Part shown: piece by piece, positions 25,529-36,567 of the stretch
Layout of the letters: the number at the start of each line of letters is the position of its first letter
Position numbering within the stretch: position 1 is the first letter of the stretch
Assembly (NCBI GenBank): GCA_949752795.1
Contig: OX457063.1
Span: forward strand, 69,463,783-69,527,782
Reading direction: 5' to 3'
DNA from: Hyperoodon ampullatus
Lineage: Eukaryota > Chordata > Mammalia > Artiodactyla > Ziphiidae
DNA length: 64,000 nucleotides
The notes under the pieces: generated by a model
Databases searched by the model: none
Told to the model about the DNA's origin: nothing
The model's input: the letters and a program-made list of their open reading frames with translations, nothing else
Translations under genes and position numbers: made by a program

Positions 25529-27244
25529 CTTACTAGAGAAAAGTCTACTCATCACTAGCTTTTTCACTTGTGGAACTAAAATTTTCCATAGTAAATTCTG
25601 GGATGGGTGGGAGCTAAAGAAATACCCATGTGAACTAGGAAAGTCTCTTCACCATCTGTAAAATGAGGGGTTGGGATTAGAATACCATTGAAAAATCTCC
25701 CAAAGAAAAACAAACCATGGTGTCCAGATTCTGGTGCTGGGCTACTCACCCTGTCTTGAACTTGGGTATTGATTCTCTGATTCCTTTCAGCTTTCCTTGC
25801 TGTAGATCTGAGATCATGACAAATTAGGGTCTCAGAAAAAAATTAAAAAGGGCAATAAACAAGATTGGAGTCTTGAGCAGATTGTTGATTGATTAGGTTT
25901 TTGGAGCCTCTCAGTTCCTGGCCACTCCAAATAGGTGGGGTTCTTACATAATTTTACACTGAAAATTTTTTTTAAAAAGGCAGAGGGAAGCAGAAGATGG
26001 ATGTTGAATATAGGTTGGACAACAACAATATAAAAATGACTTGGATCCTTTATAATTATGGTCTGACATGGTTCCAGTAAAGGTGTCTCTTTGGTTAAAT
26101 GAAGTGATGCATGGTGTATATATACACACAAAATATATACATGTAAACATAGCAGGTTCTAAATTTAATGCCCCATTGTTGATTCATACCTTCATACCAC
26201 ATGTAATTTTTATTGAGTCAGCACAGTCTGCTAAACCAAGCCTCAGGAAACTTGAACCCTTGCTTAAACTGGTCTAAACACTATTGATAATTCATAATTG
26301 GTGGTTAAAAAAGTTAAAGTAGAACCTTTGTTTGCCAAATTAAAGCTTACACAGAACCACAGTATATAAACTACTTAAAAACAAAACAGTTCTACTTCCC
26401 TAGGCTCGTTTAGGGCCTTCAGGGGACCTTAAGGACTGAGGTTACGTTGTCTAAAAAAAACTGATGGAAATATCTCCCAGTTATCATTATAAGGAGGTAA
26501 AATACACCAAATGACACAATTACAAAACATCATTCCAGTATTATGGTGTTGAACTGTTTTTGTTTTTAGTATAGTAAGAACTAGTCCTCTACATTGAAAA
26601 CCATGTGTGTTTAACATTGCATGGTTGGAACAAATATCCATTATATAAAGGCAGATTCAGCATGAGAGTGGAATTTCAGGAAGTTTTATTGCCTTGTACT
26701 TACTGATAAAAGTACCATAAAGACAAAGATGAATTTTACTAAAAAGTTCATGTGGACTAAGTAGAAAGACCAGATTAAAATTTGTGGCCTGGTGGATTTT
26801 AAAGCAAATATAGTAAATAAAAACCGTTTGAGTCTGAATATAAGGCAACCCTCAAATAAGGCAGTATCCTATTTTCTCAAGAAGGATATCCAGAGTTTTG
26901 AGTTTGAATATATAAGCTTCTCAGAATATAGATAAAACAATGGAAAGTATATTAAGGATTAGGTATATATAAAATAATACACAAAACACATTAATTTAGA
27001 AAATCTGCATTTTCCATTCTGTTTTCATGAACCTGTTTTATTTAAACTGTCTTACATGTGCTTCAACAACCAAGTTTTTCATCACCAGAACTCCTCCTAT
27101 AGTTCTAGAGTACCTCATCTTCATTTCCACCTAACTTTTAAAAATATGGCACTTTTAGAGTCTGTATGATGTTGTCAATTTTGCACTAACCCTCCGTTTT
27201 TTGGTTTGTCTTACAACTGGCAGATTCATGGATCATGGATGCTG
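25529..27244. other. Unassigned AT-rich non-coding DNA
   Basis: No gene or clear repeat. A mixed TA/CA stretch lies around 26116-26146. Two overlapping minus-strand ORFs (25832-26131 and 25944-26150) lie in different frames and have no motifs. Confidence 0.5.
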
Positions 27245-27620
27245 TAGATTAGATTATTTTCATGTCTCTCCTCTCTCCTCTGCTAGGTGACTTACATTGT
27301 GTAAGAGTATTTTTCCTGCTCCAATGATGTTGGGCTTGGACTGTAACCTATTTGGCCAATGGAATATAAATTAATATGATGCAAGCAGATGCCTTAAGTG
27401 TAATTGGGCTATTGTGCTCCTATGATTGTCATGAGAAAAATATGCTCCAGCTAGCTGTTGCCTCTTCAGCCTGGATCCCACAATGAGTCAAGCCAGGTGG
27501 TGTAGCTGACCCTGAGCAGACAGACTCACATCTTGAGGATACATCAGACTACAACTACCTGTTGGCCTAGCAGATCTAATCTGAATACCACAACTCACAA
27601 ATTGAATAACATTCTTACTC
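27245..27620 (+). mobile_element. Possible MLT1-type LTR remnant
   Basis: GGACTGTAACCTATTTGGCC, CCAATGGAATATAAATTAATATG and later CTGACCCTGAGCAGACAGAC recall the layout of older MLT1 LTRs. The match is from memory, is diverged, and has no defined ends. Confidence 0.3.
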
Positions 27621-28460
27621 TTCTTTTGTCTGAATTAGAACTAGGAGTTGCACCCAAGATGGTTTACTTAGATAATTTCTGTATCAAAAATAACTTTGGG
27701 AAAGTTGACCATCTACCAAGGGCTAATTGGTCTGTGCAGTGACCTAGGATTCGTGATAGTAGGCATTTTCAAGAATACTCCATACAGCCAAACCAGATGT
27801 ATGCAGTTAAAAAAAATATTGCCAGACTTGAGTGTACTGTTCACTTTTCCAGGGAGACCTCCAGAGGGTCTATGAATAGGAGCCTGGTGTTTTCCTCCTG
27901 GATGACTCATTTTTGAGCATAGTAGAAACAAAATTTTGACTTTAGTGTTAGGCACAGTTTCAAAGTCTGTACATGTTCATCAAATTTTGTAAAATACATG
28001 CATGTATATCCAGGAACATCTCCTATATCTGTTGGCAGGTTTTAAGCATATGTATGTGTTTCTGCATAGCCAGTCTGACTCTGTGTGGGTGCTTAAATAA
28101 ATTTACTGTATGTACTCTTTTATTGCTCTCTAAAGAAAATACTACCTGTATAAAAAGTTCAGGTTTATGTTTTTAAAACCTTCTTTTCAGCGGGAGCAGT
28201 TCTAGATAAAATACCTCTGTCTGCATTTATCTGCCTGCTTACCCAGTTTACTCAAGAGATTTAGATACCCCAGTAGATAATTTAATTGAAAAAAGCCAGT
28301 TTGTGGTATGTTTTCTTAAAATATTGATATTTAACTGACCAAATTTTGACACTCCCCCTCCTTCATAATCATCCATTTCCTTTCATATGATTAACTTGCT
28401 CATGCCTCTGACTAATGTAGCACTGTCAACAGCCAAAAAGCAAGATACTGGCCTTTTTAA
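27621..28460. other. Unassigned non-coding DNA
   Basis: I see no gene or repeat family. Confidence 0.45.
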
Positions 28461-28640
28461 TAGTACTTCTCTACCCTGGTTTCATATGAGTTACAAGCGG
28501 GGAGCTTTAAAAATACAGTGTTGGTCAGGCTCCTTCCCTAGAGATTCTGATTTAATTGCTAGGGCAGGGCCCAGGCATTGATATTTTTAAATAAAACTTC
28601 TCAGGGGATTCTAACTTGTAGTCAGAGTTGACAACCACTG
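28461..28640. mobile_element. hAT-Charlie element (MER5-like)
   Basis: AGTACTTCTCTACCCTGG at the left and GTTGACAACCACTG at the right are degraded inverted termini. AGATTCTGATTTAATTGC and GGGCCCAGGCATTGATATTT are typical internal words. It is about 180 bp and the 8-bp flanks do not match. Confidence 0.75.
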
Positions 28641-29593
28641 ACATAGATACAGCCTTCCTGCAAACTGTATTATCTAAACTAAGCAATTCAGGTTAGATAT
28701 CTGTTTTACATGTAGGATTGTCCAGTTAGGTCATCTCTGTTGTTCAGATCAATCTGATTTTGTCAGATCTTCTAGGGAATTAGCATCATGTCGAACCAGT
28801 TTTATTTATATCCTGTTTTCAATCTACTGCTTTTGGGCCATTCTTGGTAGACTGATGGAGGAAAATTAGTTGCATAAATAAAGCCTTAATGCTAGTCTGG
28901 GGGATCACTGCCTTCCTTTATGACTCCATTCCGCCATTTGGGTAATTCCCAAATGGTAATCCATTTGGGTCCTATACGTAGGACCTTGTTGTTTAAATCA
29001 CACTGCCTCAGCCAACTTTACACAAACTGATTTCAATTGTGAACTTTCCTTCACCATGGAGAGGAGCCCAGTGGATTCACTCAGGTGACCTCAGTTACAC
29101 TGAGCACAGTAGAGCCTTGTTAAGGACCCAGGAGGCAGCATCTTTCCTTTCTCTGCCAGATGCTTATGTAAACAGTCAATGACAGGTCACTGTAGAAGTC
29201 TCAAATACCTAAATGAATACTAAGCTTTGAAAGGAAGAAATACAAAGCCTTAGCATGTCTGCCTTTTTTTTTTTTGTAATACTTAAATCCACAGAACTGT
29301 AACTGTGTATTTTCTTTTACCGTATAAATCTTTTTTAGAAGAGGATAGGATTGTTTTTCCTCCAGTTAATATTTGTCTTCTGGTTACAGCCTAACTGCAT
29401 GTACATGGATTCCTTTCCATTCATATCTGAAGCAGCATATTTGTTCCACAAGTAGTAGGATTCATACTATACAGTAATTAGTGATAATGTGACTCACTGA
29501 GTCTTATTCATTCTTGCTCTTCTCTGACTCTCATCAGCCTGGGAGGAGGTTTATGACATTTTTTTCTCTTTGTAGCTTTAAAAAATGTTGATT
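28641..29593. other. Unassigned non-coding DNA with a hairpin triplet
   Basis: No gene or repeat family. CCATTTGGG and its complement alternate three times at 28934-28969 (see that entry). Confidence 0.5.
28934..28969. repeat. Alternating 9-bp inverted repeats
   Basis: CCATTTGGG (28934-28942), CCCAAATGG (28948-28956) and CCATTTGGG (28961-28969) are separated by 5 and 4 bases. The middle copy can pair with either neighbour. Function unknown. Confidence 0.85.
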
Positions 29594-29964
29594 TTGTTTT
29601 AAAAAATTGTTTAAGATTGAAGTATAGTTGATTTACAATGTTGTGTTAATTTCTGCTGTATAGCAAAGTGATTCAGTTATACATATATACATTATTTTAA
29701 AATTCTTTTCCATTGTAGTTTATCACAGGGTATTGAATATAGTTCCCTGTGCTATGGAGTAGGACCTTGTTGTTTATTCATCCTGTATGTAATAGTTTGC
29801 ACCTACTGACCCCAAACTCCCAGTCCATCCCTCAGCAACCACCCCCCGTAACCCCAGGTCTGTCCTCTATGTCTGTGAGCCTGTTTCTGTTTTGTAGATA
29901 AGTTCATTTGTGTTATATTTTAGATTCCACACAGAAGTGATATCATATGATATTTGTCTTTCTT

Positions 29965-30055
29965 TCAGACTTCAGTTAGTATGATAATCTCTAGGTCCGT
30001 CCATGTTGCTGCAAATGGCATTATTTCATTCTTTTTTATGGCTGAGTAGTATTCC

Positions 30056-30124
<69 letters not shown>

Positions 30125-30540
30125 CACATCTTTATCCATTCATCTTTCGATGGACATGTAGGTTGTTTCCATGTCTTGGCTATTGTGAATAGTGCTCCTA
30201 TGAACATAGGGGTGCATGTATCTTTTCAAATTATAGTTTTGTCCAGATATATGCCCATGAGTGGGATTGCTGGATCACATGGCAACTCTATTTTTGGTTT
30301 TTTGAGGAACCTCCATACTGTTCTCCATAGTGGCTGTACCAGTTTACATTCCCACCAACTATGTAGGAAGGTTCCCTTTTCTCCACACCCTCTCTAGCAT
30401 TTATTTGTAGACTTCTTAATGATGGCCCTTCTGACCCGTGTGAGGTGATACCTCACTGTAGTTTTGCTTTGCGTTTCTCTAATAATTCGTCATGTTCAGC
30501 ATCTTTTCATGTGCCTGTTGGCCATCTGTATGTCATCTTT
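29965..30540 (-). pseudogene. L1 ORF2 C-terminal relic
   Basis: The minus strand gives [20 protein letters not shown] and, beyond the microsatellite, [12 protein letters not shown], which are the end of L1 ORF2p. The dinucleotide array inserts a run of Ile-Tyr and Thr-His pairs into this reading. Other frameshifts upstream break the frame. It is a dead fragment. Confidence 0.85.
30059..30121. repeat. Compound (TG)14(TA)17 microsatellite
   Basis: A perfect TG run passes directly into a perfect TA run. It replaces the short TGTATATATGTAC motif expected at this place in L1. Confidence 0.95.
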
Positions 30541-30604
30541 GGAGAAATGTGTATGATCATTTTCGTAAGACTGGATTTGACGGGTTTTGCATGTAAGACC
30601 ATGT

Positions 30605-30840
30605 GATGAGGAGTATAGATTCTCAACCTAGACATTTTGGATTTGAATTCTGGCTTTTCCACTTAATTGCTGAGTGACTTAGGTAGGTTTTTTTTTTTTT
30701 TTTAACTTCTCTAAGCCTTATTTTCTTCACCTACAAAATGGGGATAATTGTACTTACCTATTTCATAGAGCAGTAGTGACAATTAAATGATATGTTTCAA
30801 AGCCTTTGAAAGTTTCTGGCAGTCTATAAATGTTGCTGCT
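30605..30840 (+). mobile_element. MIR SINE
   Basis: TTGGATTTGAATTCTGGC, TGAGTGACTTAGGTAGG, CTACAAAATGGGGATAATTG and AATTAAATGATATG follow the forward MIR. A T16 run interrupts it at about 30687-30702. Confidence 0.8.
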
Positions 30841-31872
30841 GCTGCAACCTCTTCCTGGTACTGTTCCAGTTATTACTCTTTTATAGTCTTCTAAAACATC
30901 AGGTAGACTGAGGTCATTGATGAATTATTAAGAAAAAGAATCAGCTATCTTTCTCTAAGCCTTCTTTTGTGAGTTTTCTCATGTGGTCTTCTGTTTCATG
31001 AGTCAGAAGCATATCTCTCCGTGGTTACAGGCTCACTGAGGGTACGAATCTTTTATTCTATTTGAAAAAAAGAAAGAAAAAAGAAATCCATCTCTCCCTG
31101 CCAGGGGATGCAAAATTTTTGTGTCAGCTGTATTTGAGTATATGAGGCTATTAAATATAAATCTTATGGTATAATCCTATAGCAATAGGAATTCCATAAA
31201 GATCAGACAATGTTTCCTCATGATACATTAACTTTAAAAAGAAATACTTAAAATAACATCTTGGTGTGGCTGAAAACTGGAAGCTTAATTCTCCAAGTTC
31301 ATGTCTGTGTCATTGTAGTCACTGACTGGAAAGTCATTGTTGCCTTTAACCAAAGGAATGTGCTGAAACAGTAGTAGGTGCTGGTTAAAATTAGAATCAA
31401 CTATTTCCATAACTGGAACTACAGACAAGTTAAAAAAAAAAAAAAAAGTGACAGCTCTACTAGTTTTTGCTTGTGAGTTCAAGAGGTTTTCAACCCAGTT
31501 CAGCTAACTACAATTGGATTCTGTCCCTGAACTTGGTACATGACATGCATGGCAGACTTCCTAAGCCTAGTCTTGGAAGCTCAGAACTCTTCCCAGGGAC
31601 GGACAACTCCTTAGGAGTTGTCATCAGGAGCTGAACAGCAGATGGCCAGTCAGACTGCTGTCCTCTGCTGTGTCTGTTGTGCCCTCGCTCCCTGACGCTG
31701 AGCTCCAGGGAAGGATTCCGCTTTGACATTATTTGCACTTAATAGCTCATTACTGTGTCCACGCTCTCCAACTCTCCTTTACTAGCAGAGAGCTTGCCAA
31801 GGCTTCAGCACTGTAACTGTACACATGTGTTTCTAGACTCCTTACTATAGGGATTGTTCATCTCTTGAAGCT

Positions 31873-31906
31873 ATTTTTGTAGCTAATAGCTAATAGCTAC
31901 AAAAAT
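31873..31906. repeat. Perfect 13-bp inverted repeat
   Basis: ATTTTTGTAGCTA pairs exactly with TAGCTACAAAAAT across an 8-base loop. The core also repeats TAGCTAA with a 7-bp period. No element or gene of known type explains it. Confidence 0.9.
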
Positions 31907-32952
31907 TTGGTGACTCTTGAGAAATGCATACACAGATACTTTTCCTTGCAGAGGGGGAAAAAACTACCCATGATCCAGGCTCCTGTTTTTGTGTAAGGAA
32001 GATGCAGTTTGCATGAGCCAGACGCTTATGATATATTTGTAAAGGGTGCAGGTGTTCATCACTGGTGCTTAATGTATCCACAGAGTTGGGGCCAGATAAT
32101 GGATCCCCTACACTGGGCACTTGTTTTGAATCAAACTATTGCCAGAAGCTCCCGGGTAAGCAATTTCTAATGTAATGGCTCCAGTCACTTCACATGTGGT
32201 TTATTTTGGCCTCCTTCCCCCCTCACATGCTGAATTTTAACAGTGCCACTGGTGTGCAGGTCCAGAATTTCTCAGTTTTTCCATCAGATAACCAACATTT
32301 ACAAAATGACTTTAAATATTTGCTTCAGTCCTGGGTCTTGGCACCCAGTACGTTTTTCTTGCTCATGTAATTTTGAAAGTCCGTGTTGCTGTTTTCTCAA
32401 TGAACAAGCCTAATTAAAAAGAGAGATCAATGGCTTTAGGGTTCAGGCTGTAAGCAGTGATGCAGAAGAGATTTGCTTAACTGAAGGAAAACAAGATGTT
32501 CTTAGGGAATTGGGAGTCTCTGGTGCATTAATGCTTCCTGTCTTGAAAAAAAAAAAAAAAAGCTGGTTGTGGAAGAGTGTCTTTCGGTTTTCCTGGTAGC
32601 TTTTGGACATGAGAAATTCTCATGTTCAAGGTCACTCACCAGTGGTGGAAGAATATGTATTTGATGTTTGCTGTTGGTTATTTTTATTTTTAAAGTAAAA
32701 TTATTCTAGAATTTAAAATATTCTGAAATGGGCAGTTTTCCACTTAAAAGTGAGAGTGTGTGTGTGTGTATTTGAAAATCTGTCTGATGGTTGTTTGAAA
32801 ACTGAAAATACTTCCTCCATACAAATAACTTTATAAATGTAAAAAAAAAAAAACTCCAAAAAACCCCAAGCATATTTAACTTAAGTGTGGTAAGAGTATT
32901 CCATTAAGGGGAAATCCAGTGAGTCTTTGAATAAGGATATTGTTTTCTGGTT

Positions 32953-32988
32953 GGGATGTGGGGAGGAGGGGGCTTGAGGGGTGCAGGG
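32953..32988 (+). other. Potential G-quadruplex
   Basis: Five G-runs of 3, 4, 5, 4 and 3 bases are separated by loops of 4-5 bases. Any four can satisfy a quadruplex motif. Formation in cells is unknown. Confidence 0.6.
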
Positions 32989-33639
32989 AGAGGCTGCATT
33001 TGCCTCACTGTCTTAAGCAAGAGACTACCCCACCCCCATCCTACAGGGAAGGAACAGTTTGAGAGGAAGCTTAGTGAATTCACTGCCAAGAGAAAGCTTT
33101 ACAAACATATTTATTTGCTTGTTAAACTACACCCCAGGCTGTGCAGGGACATGGGAGGAACATGCAACTTTTGAAAGAGTATATAAAGGTAGGAATTAAT
33201 TGTGTAATTGGTACACTTCTCATCTTTAGGAATAATTGCTTGATTTCATGGAAAAGGCATAGATATCTTGAAATCTAAGATACAGGGGTAGCAATGGGTC
33301 ATGCTGGCCCCATGGTTACCAGGAGCCCAGCTCAAGTGGATTGCTGTCCTGCTTGACCTGTGTCAGCTCTGCCTGTGTGATCACCTTTCAGCTGTTTAGT
33401 ATTTGCTCCCCTTCTGGAATCAGCAAATTGCTGTAAAATTAATCTAATTTACAGGATGTTCCCTGCCACACTGTATGCTTGTGTGTGTCACAAGACTCGA
33501 GTTTCCTGCCACCCTTAATTAAAGGAGAACTTTTTATGTTCTTAACAATATTTGATGCTCTCTTTACATAGCTGGGGCTGGGTAATAGAGAGGTGGGCAC
33601 TGGGCTCTAAGTGTTTTAACTCAGAAATCATCTTTTGGT

Positions 33640-33715
33640 TATTATGAACTGTGCTATACAATAAAACCTCAATTAGTTGGGACTACTTGGAGAAAGGGCA
33701 GTTTCTGGTTAATTG
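33640..33715. mobile_element. Possible Tigger-type DNA transposon crumb
   Basis: AATAAAACCTCAATTAGTTGG and TGGTTAATTGAATTTTCTC resemble the terminal part of some Tc1/mariner-Tigger elements. It is short, diverged, and based on memory of the consensus. Confidence 0.25.
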
Positions 33716-34114
33716 AATTTTCTCTGGAATTGAAGGTTAAACACTTTATCTTTTCTCAGTCCTTACTATTAACTTACTTTCTTTGGCTTTTGGAATTCAG
33801 AGGTCAAGACTTTGAAAATGGTTTCTTTGAGTTACTTTTTGGAACATCCTTATGAGTTACGAGTCTTAATGTTCAGGCTTTATTTTCTACAGAGGTTGAA
33901 GAGGCACAGGGTGTGGCTCCTGAGTTCTGTAAGTTTTTTTGGGGTGGGAATAAATCCCTTTTTGTGTTGTTTTGCTTTCTTGTATCTTAGGTTCCAAATG
34001 AAAAAGCTATCTCACCACACCCAGCATCAGTAGGCCTAGTTATTTATATAATCCTGTTGTTTGAGGGTTTATAGATATTCTAGTAAAATATAATAACAGA
34101 AATGAGTTGTCAAT

Positions 34115-34125
34115 AAACTGCTTAA
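34115..34125. repeat. Target-site duplication, left copy
   Basis: AAACTGCTTAA is repeated exactly at 36557-36567, enclosing the whole L1 block. Confidence 0.85.
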
Positions 34126-35667
34126 ACAAAAAGAATAAAATACCTAGGAATAAACCTACCTAAGGAGACAAAAGACCTGTATGCAGAAAACTATAAGACA
34201 CCGATGAAAGAAATTGAAGATGATACATACAGATGGAGAGATATACCATCTTCTTGGACTGGAAGAATCAACATTGTGAAAATGACTATACTACCTAAAG
34301 CAATCTACAGATTCAATGCAATCCCTATCAAACTATAAATGGCATTTTTCACAGAACTAGAACAAAAAATTTCACAATTTGTATGGAAACACAAAAGACC
34401 CCTAATAGCCAAAGCAATATTGAGAAAGAAAAATGGAGCTGGAGGAATCAGGCTCCCTGACTTCAGACTATACTACACAGCTACAGTAATCAAGACAGTA
34501 TGGTATGGGCACAAAAAACAGAAATATAGATCAATGGAACAGGATAGAAAGCCCAGAGATAAACCCACACACATATGGTCACCTTGTCTTTGATAAAGGA
34601 GGCAAGGATATACAATGTAGAAAAGCCAGCCTCTTCAATAACTGGTGCTGGGAAAATTGGACAGCTACATGTAAAAGAATGAAATTAGAACACTCCCTAA
34701 CACCATACACAAAAATAAACTCAAAATGGATTAAAGACCTAAATGTAAGGCCAGACACTGTAAAAGGAAAACACTCTTAGAGGAACACATAGGCAGAACA
34801 CTCTATGTTATGAGTCACAGCAAGATCCTTTTTGACCCACCTCCTAGAGAAATGGAAATAAAAACAAAAATAAACAAATGGGACCTAATGATACTGAAAA
34901 GCTTTTAAGAGCAAAGAAAACCATAAACAAGACGAAAAGACAACCCTCAGAATGGGAGAAAATATTTGCAAACGAAGCAACTGACAAAGGATTAATCTCC
35001 AAAATACACAAGCAGCTCATGCAGCTCAATATCAAAAAAAACCAAACAACCCAATCCAAAAATGGGCAGACGTTTAAATAGACATTTCTCCAGAGAAGAT
35101 AAACAGGTTACCAACAAACACATGAAAGGCTGCTCAACATCACTAATCATTAGAGAAATGCAAATCAAAACTACAATGAGGTATCACCTCACACCAGTCA
35201 GAATGGCCATCATCAAAAAATCTACAAACAATAAATGCTGGAGAGGGTGTGGAGAAAAGGGAGCCCTCTTGCACTGTTGGTGGGAATGTAAATGGATACA
35301 GCCACTATGGAGAAGAGCATGGAGGTTCCTTAAAAAACTAAAAATAGAACTACCATACAACCCAGGAATCCCACTACTGGGCATGTACCCTGAGAAAACC
35401 ATAATTCAAAAAGAGTCATGGACCACAATGTTCTTGCAGCACTGTTTATGATAGCCAGGACATGGAAGCAAGCTAAGCATCCATCGACAGATGAATGGAT
35501 AAAGGAGATGTGACACATACATACAATAGAATATTACTCAGCCATAAAAAGAAACGAAATTATTTGTAATGAGGTGGATGGACCTAGAAACTGTCATACA
35601 GAGTGAAGTAAGTCAGAAAGAGAAAAACAAATACCATATGCTAACACATATATGGAATCTTGAATGA
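34126..35667 (+). pseudogene. L1 ORF2 relic (post-polymerase and C-terminal region)
   Basis: Translated pieces read [15 protein letters not shown], then [60 protein letters not shown], and [18 protein letters not shown] with the CX3CX7HX4C motif, ending HMLTHIWNLE before the stop. These are L1 ORF2p downstream of the reverse transcriptase core. The frame is broken by an in-frame TAA at 34336-34338 and by frameshifts joining at least three further segments (34505-34780, 34878-35081, 35062-35451). It cannot make an active protein. Confidence 0.93.
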
Positions 35668-36022
35668 ATGAATGGTCCTCAAGAACCTAGGGGCAGGACA
35701 GGAATAAAGACACAGACGTAGAGAATGGACTTAAGGACACAGGGAGGGGTAAGGGTAAGCTGGGATGAAGTGAGAGAGTAGCATTGACATATATATACAC
35801 TACCAAATGTAAAATAGCTAGCTAATGGGAAGCAGCCACATAACACAGGGAGATCAGCTCTGTGCTTTGTGTCCACCTAGAGGTGTGGGATAGGGAGGGT
35901 GGGAGTGAGATGCAAGAGGGAGGAGATATGGGGATATATGTTTATGTATAGCTGATTCACTTTGTTATACAGCAGAAACTAACACCATTGTAAAGCAATG
36001 ATACTCCAATAAAGATGTTAAA
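34126..36022 (+). mobile_element. 5'-truncated L1 (main copy)
   Basis: About 1.9 kb of L1 in the forward sense. It enters within ORF2 (GGAATAAACCTACCTAAGGAG), continues to the ORF2 stop at 35665-35667, then the 3'UTR with GTGGGAAGCAGCC-type sequence, and ends ACTCCAATAAAGATGTT. The young cetacean-type 3'UTR suggests a late insertion. Its A-tail is only seven bases because a second L1 end follows directly. Confidence 0.95.
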
Positions 36023-36556
36023 AAAATGTGGCACATATATACAATGGAATATTACTCAGCCATAAAAAGGAACGAAATTGAGTTATTTGTAGTGAGGTGG
36101 ATGGACCTAGAGTCTGTCATACAGAGTGAAGTAAGTCAGAAAGAGAAAAACAAATACCGTATGCTAACACATATATATGGAATCTAAAAAAAAAATGGTT
36201 CTGATGAACCTAGGGGCAGGACAGGAATAAAGACACAGACGTAGACAGTGGACTTGAGGACATGGGAAGGGGGAAGGGTAAGCTGGGATGAAGTGAGAGA
36301 GTAGCATTGACATATATATACACTACCAAATGTAAAATAGCTAGCTAGTGGGAAGCAGCTGCAAAGGACAGGGAGGTCAGCTCAGTGCTTTGTGACCACC
36401 TAGAGGGGTGAGATAAGGAGGGTCTGAGGGAGACTTAAGGGGGGGCGATATGGGGATATACATATGCGTATTGCTGATTCAGTTTGTTATACAGCAGAAA
36501 GTAACACAACATTGTAAAGCAATTATACTCCAATAAAGTTAAATAAATACATAAAC
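36023..36556 (+). mobile_element. Second L1 3' end, tandem to the first
   Basis: It starts with ATGTGGCACATATATACAATGG (last part of ORF2), runs through the stop and 3'UTR, and ends CTCCAATAAAGTTAAATAAAT. It is a second copy of about the last 515 bp of the preceding element, in the same orientation and closely similar. It retains an 8-bp segment that the first copy lacks near 35560 (GAGTTATT region). No separate target duplication is obvious. Confidence 0.92.
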
Positions 36557-36567
36557 AAACTGCTTAA
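36557..36567. repeat. Target-site duplication, right copy
   Basis: AAACTGCTTAA is an exact partner of 34115-34125. Confidence 0.85.

Larger units (their letters stand above)
29594..30549 (-). mobile_element. 5'-truncated L1, antisense
   Basis: About 950 bp of older cetartiodactyl L1: GAAGTATAGTTGATTTACAATG, GCAAAGTGATTCAGTTATAC, GTTTCTGTTTTGTAGATAAG, ATGGCTGAGTAGTATTCC and CTTTGGAGAAATGTG read as reversed 3'UTR and ORF2 end. A TG/TA microsatellite is embedded near its middle. L1 identity ends at about 30549. Confidence 0.93.
30841..34114. other. Unassigned non-coding DNA
   Basis: No gene and few repeats. It holds a perfect hairpin (31873-31906), A-runs near 31434 and 32545, a G-rich tract (32953-32988) and a possible Tigger crumb (33640-33715). 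Short ORFs overlap each other and lack motifs. Confidence 0.5.
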
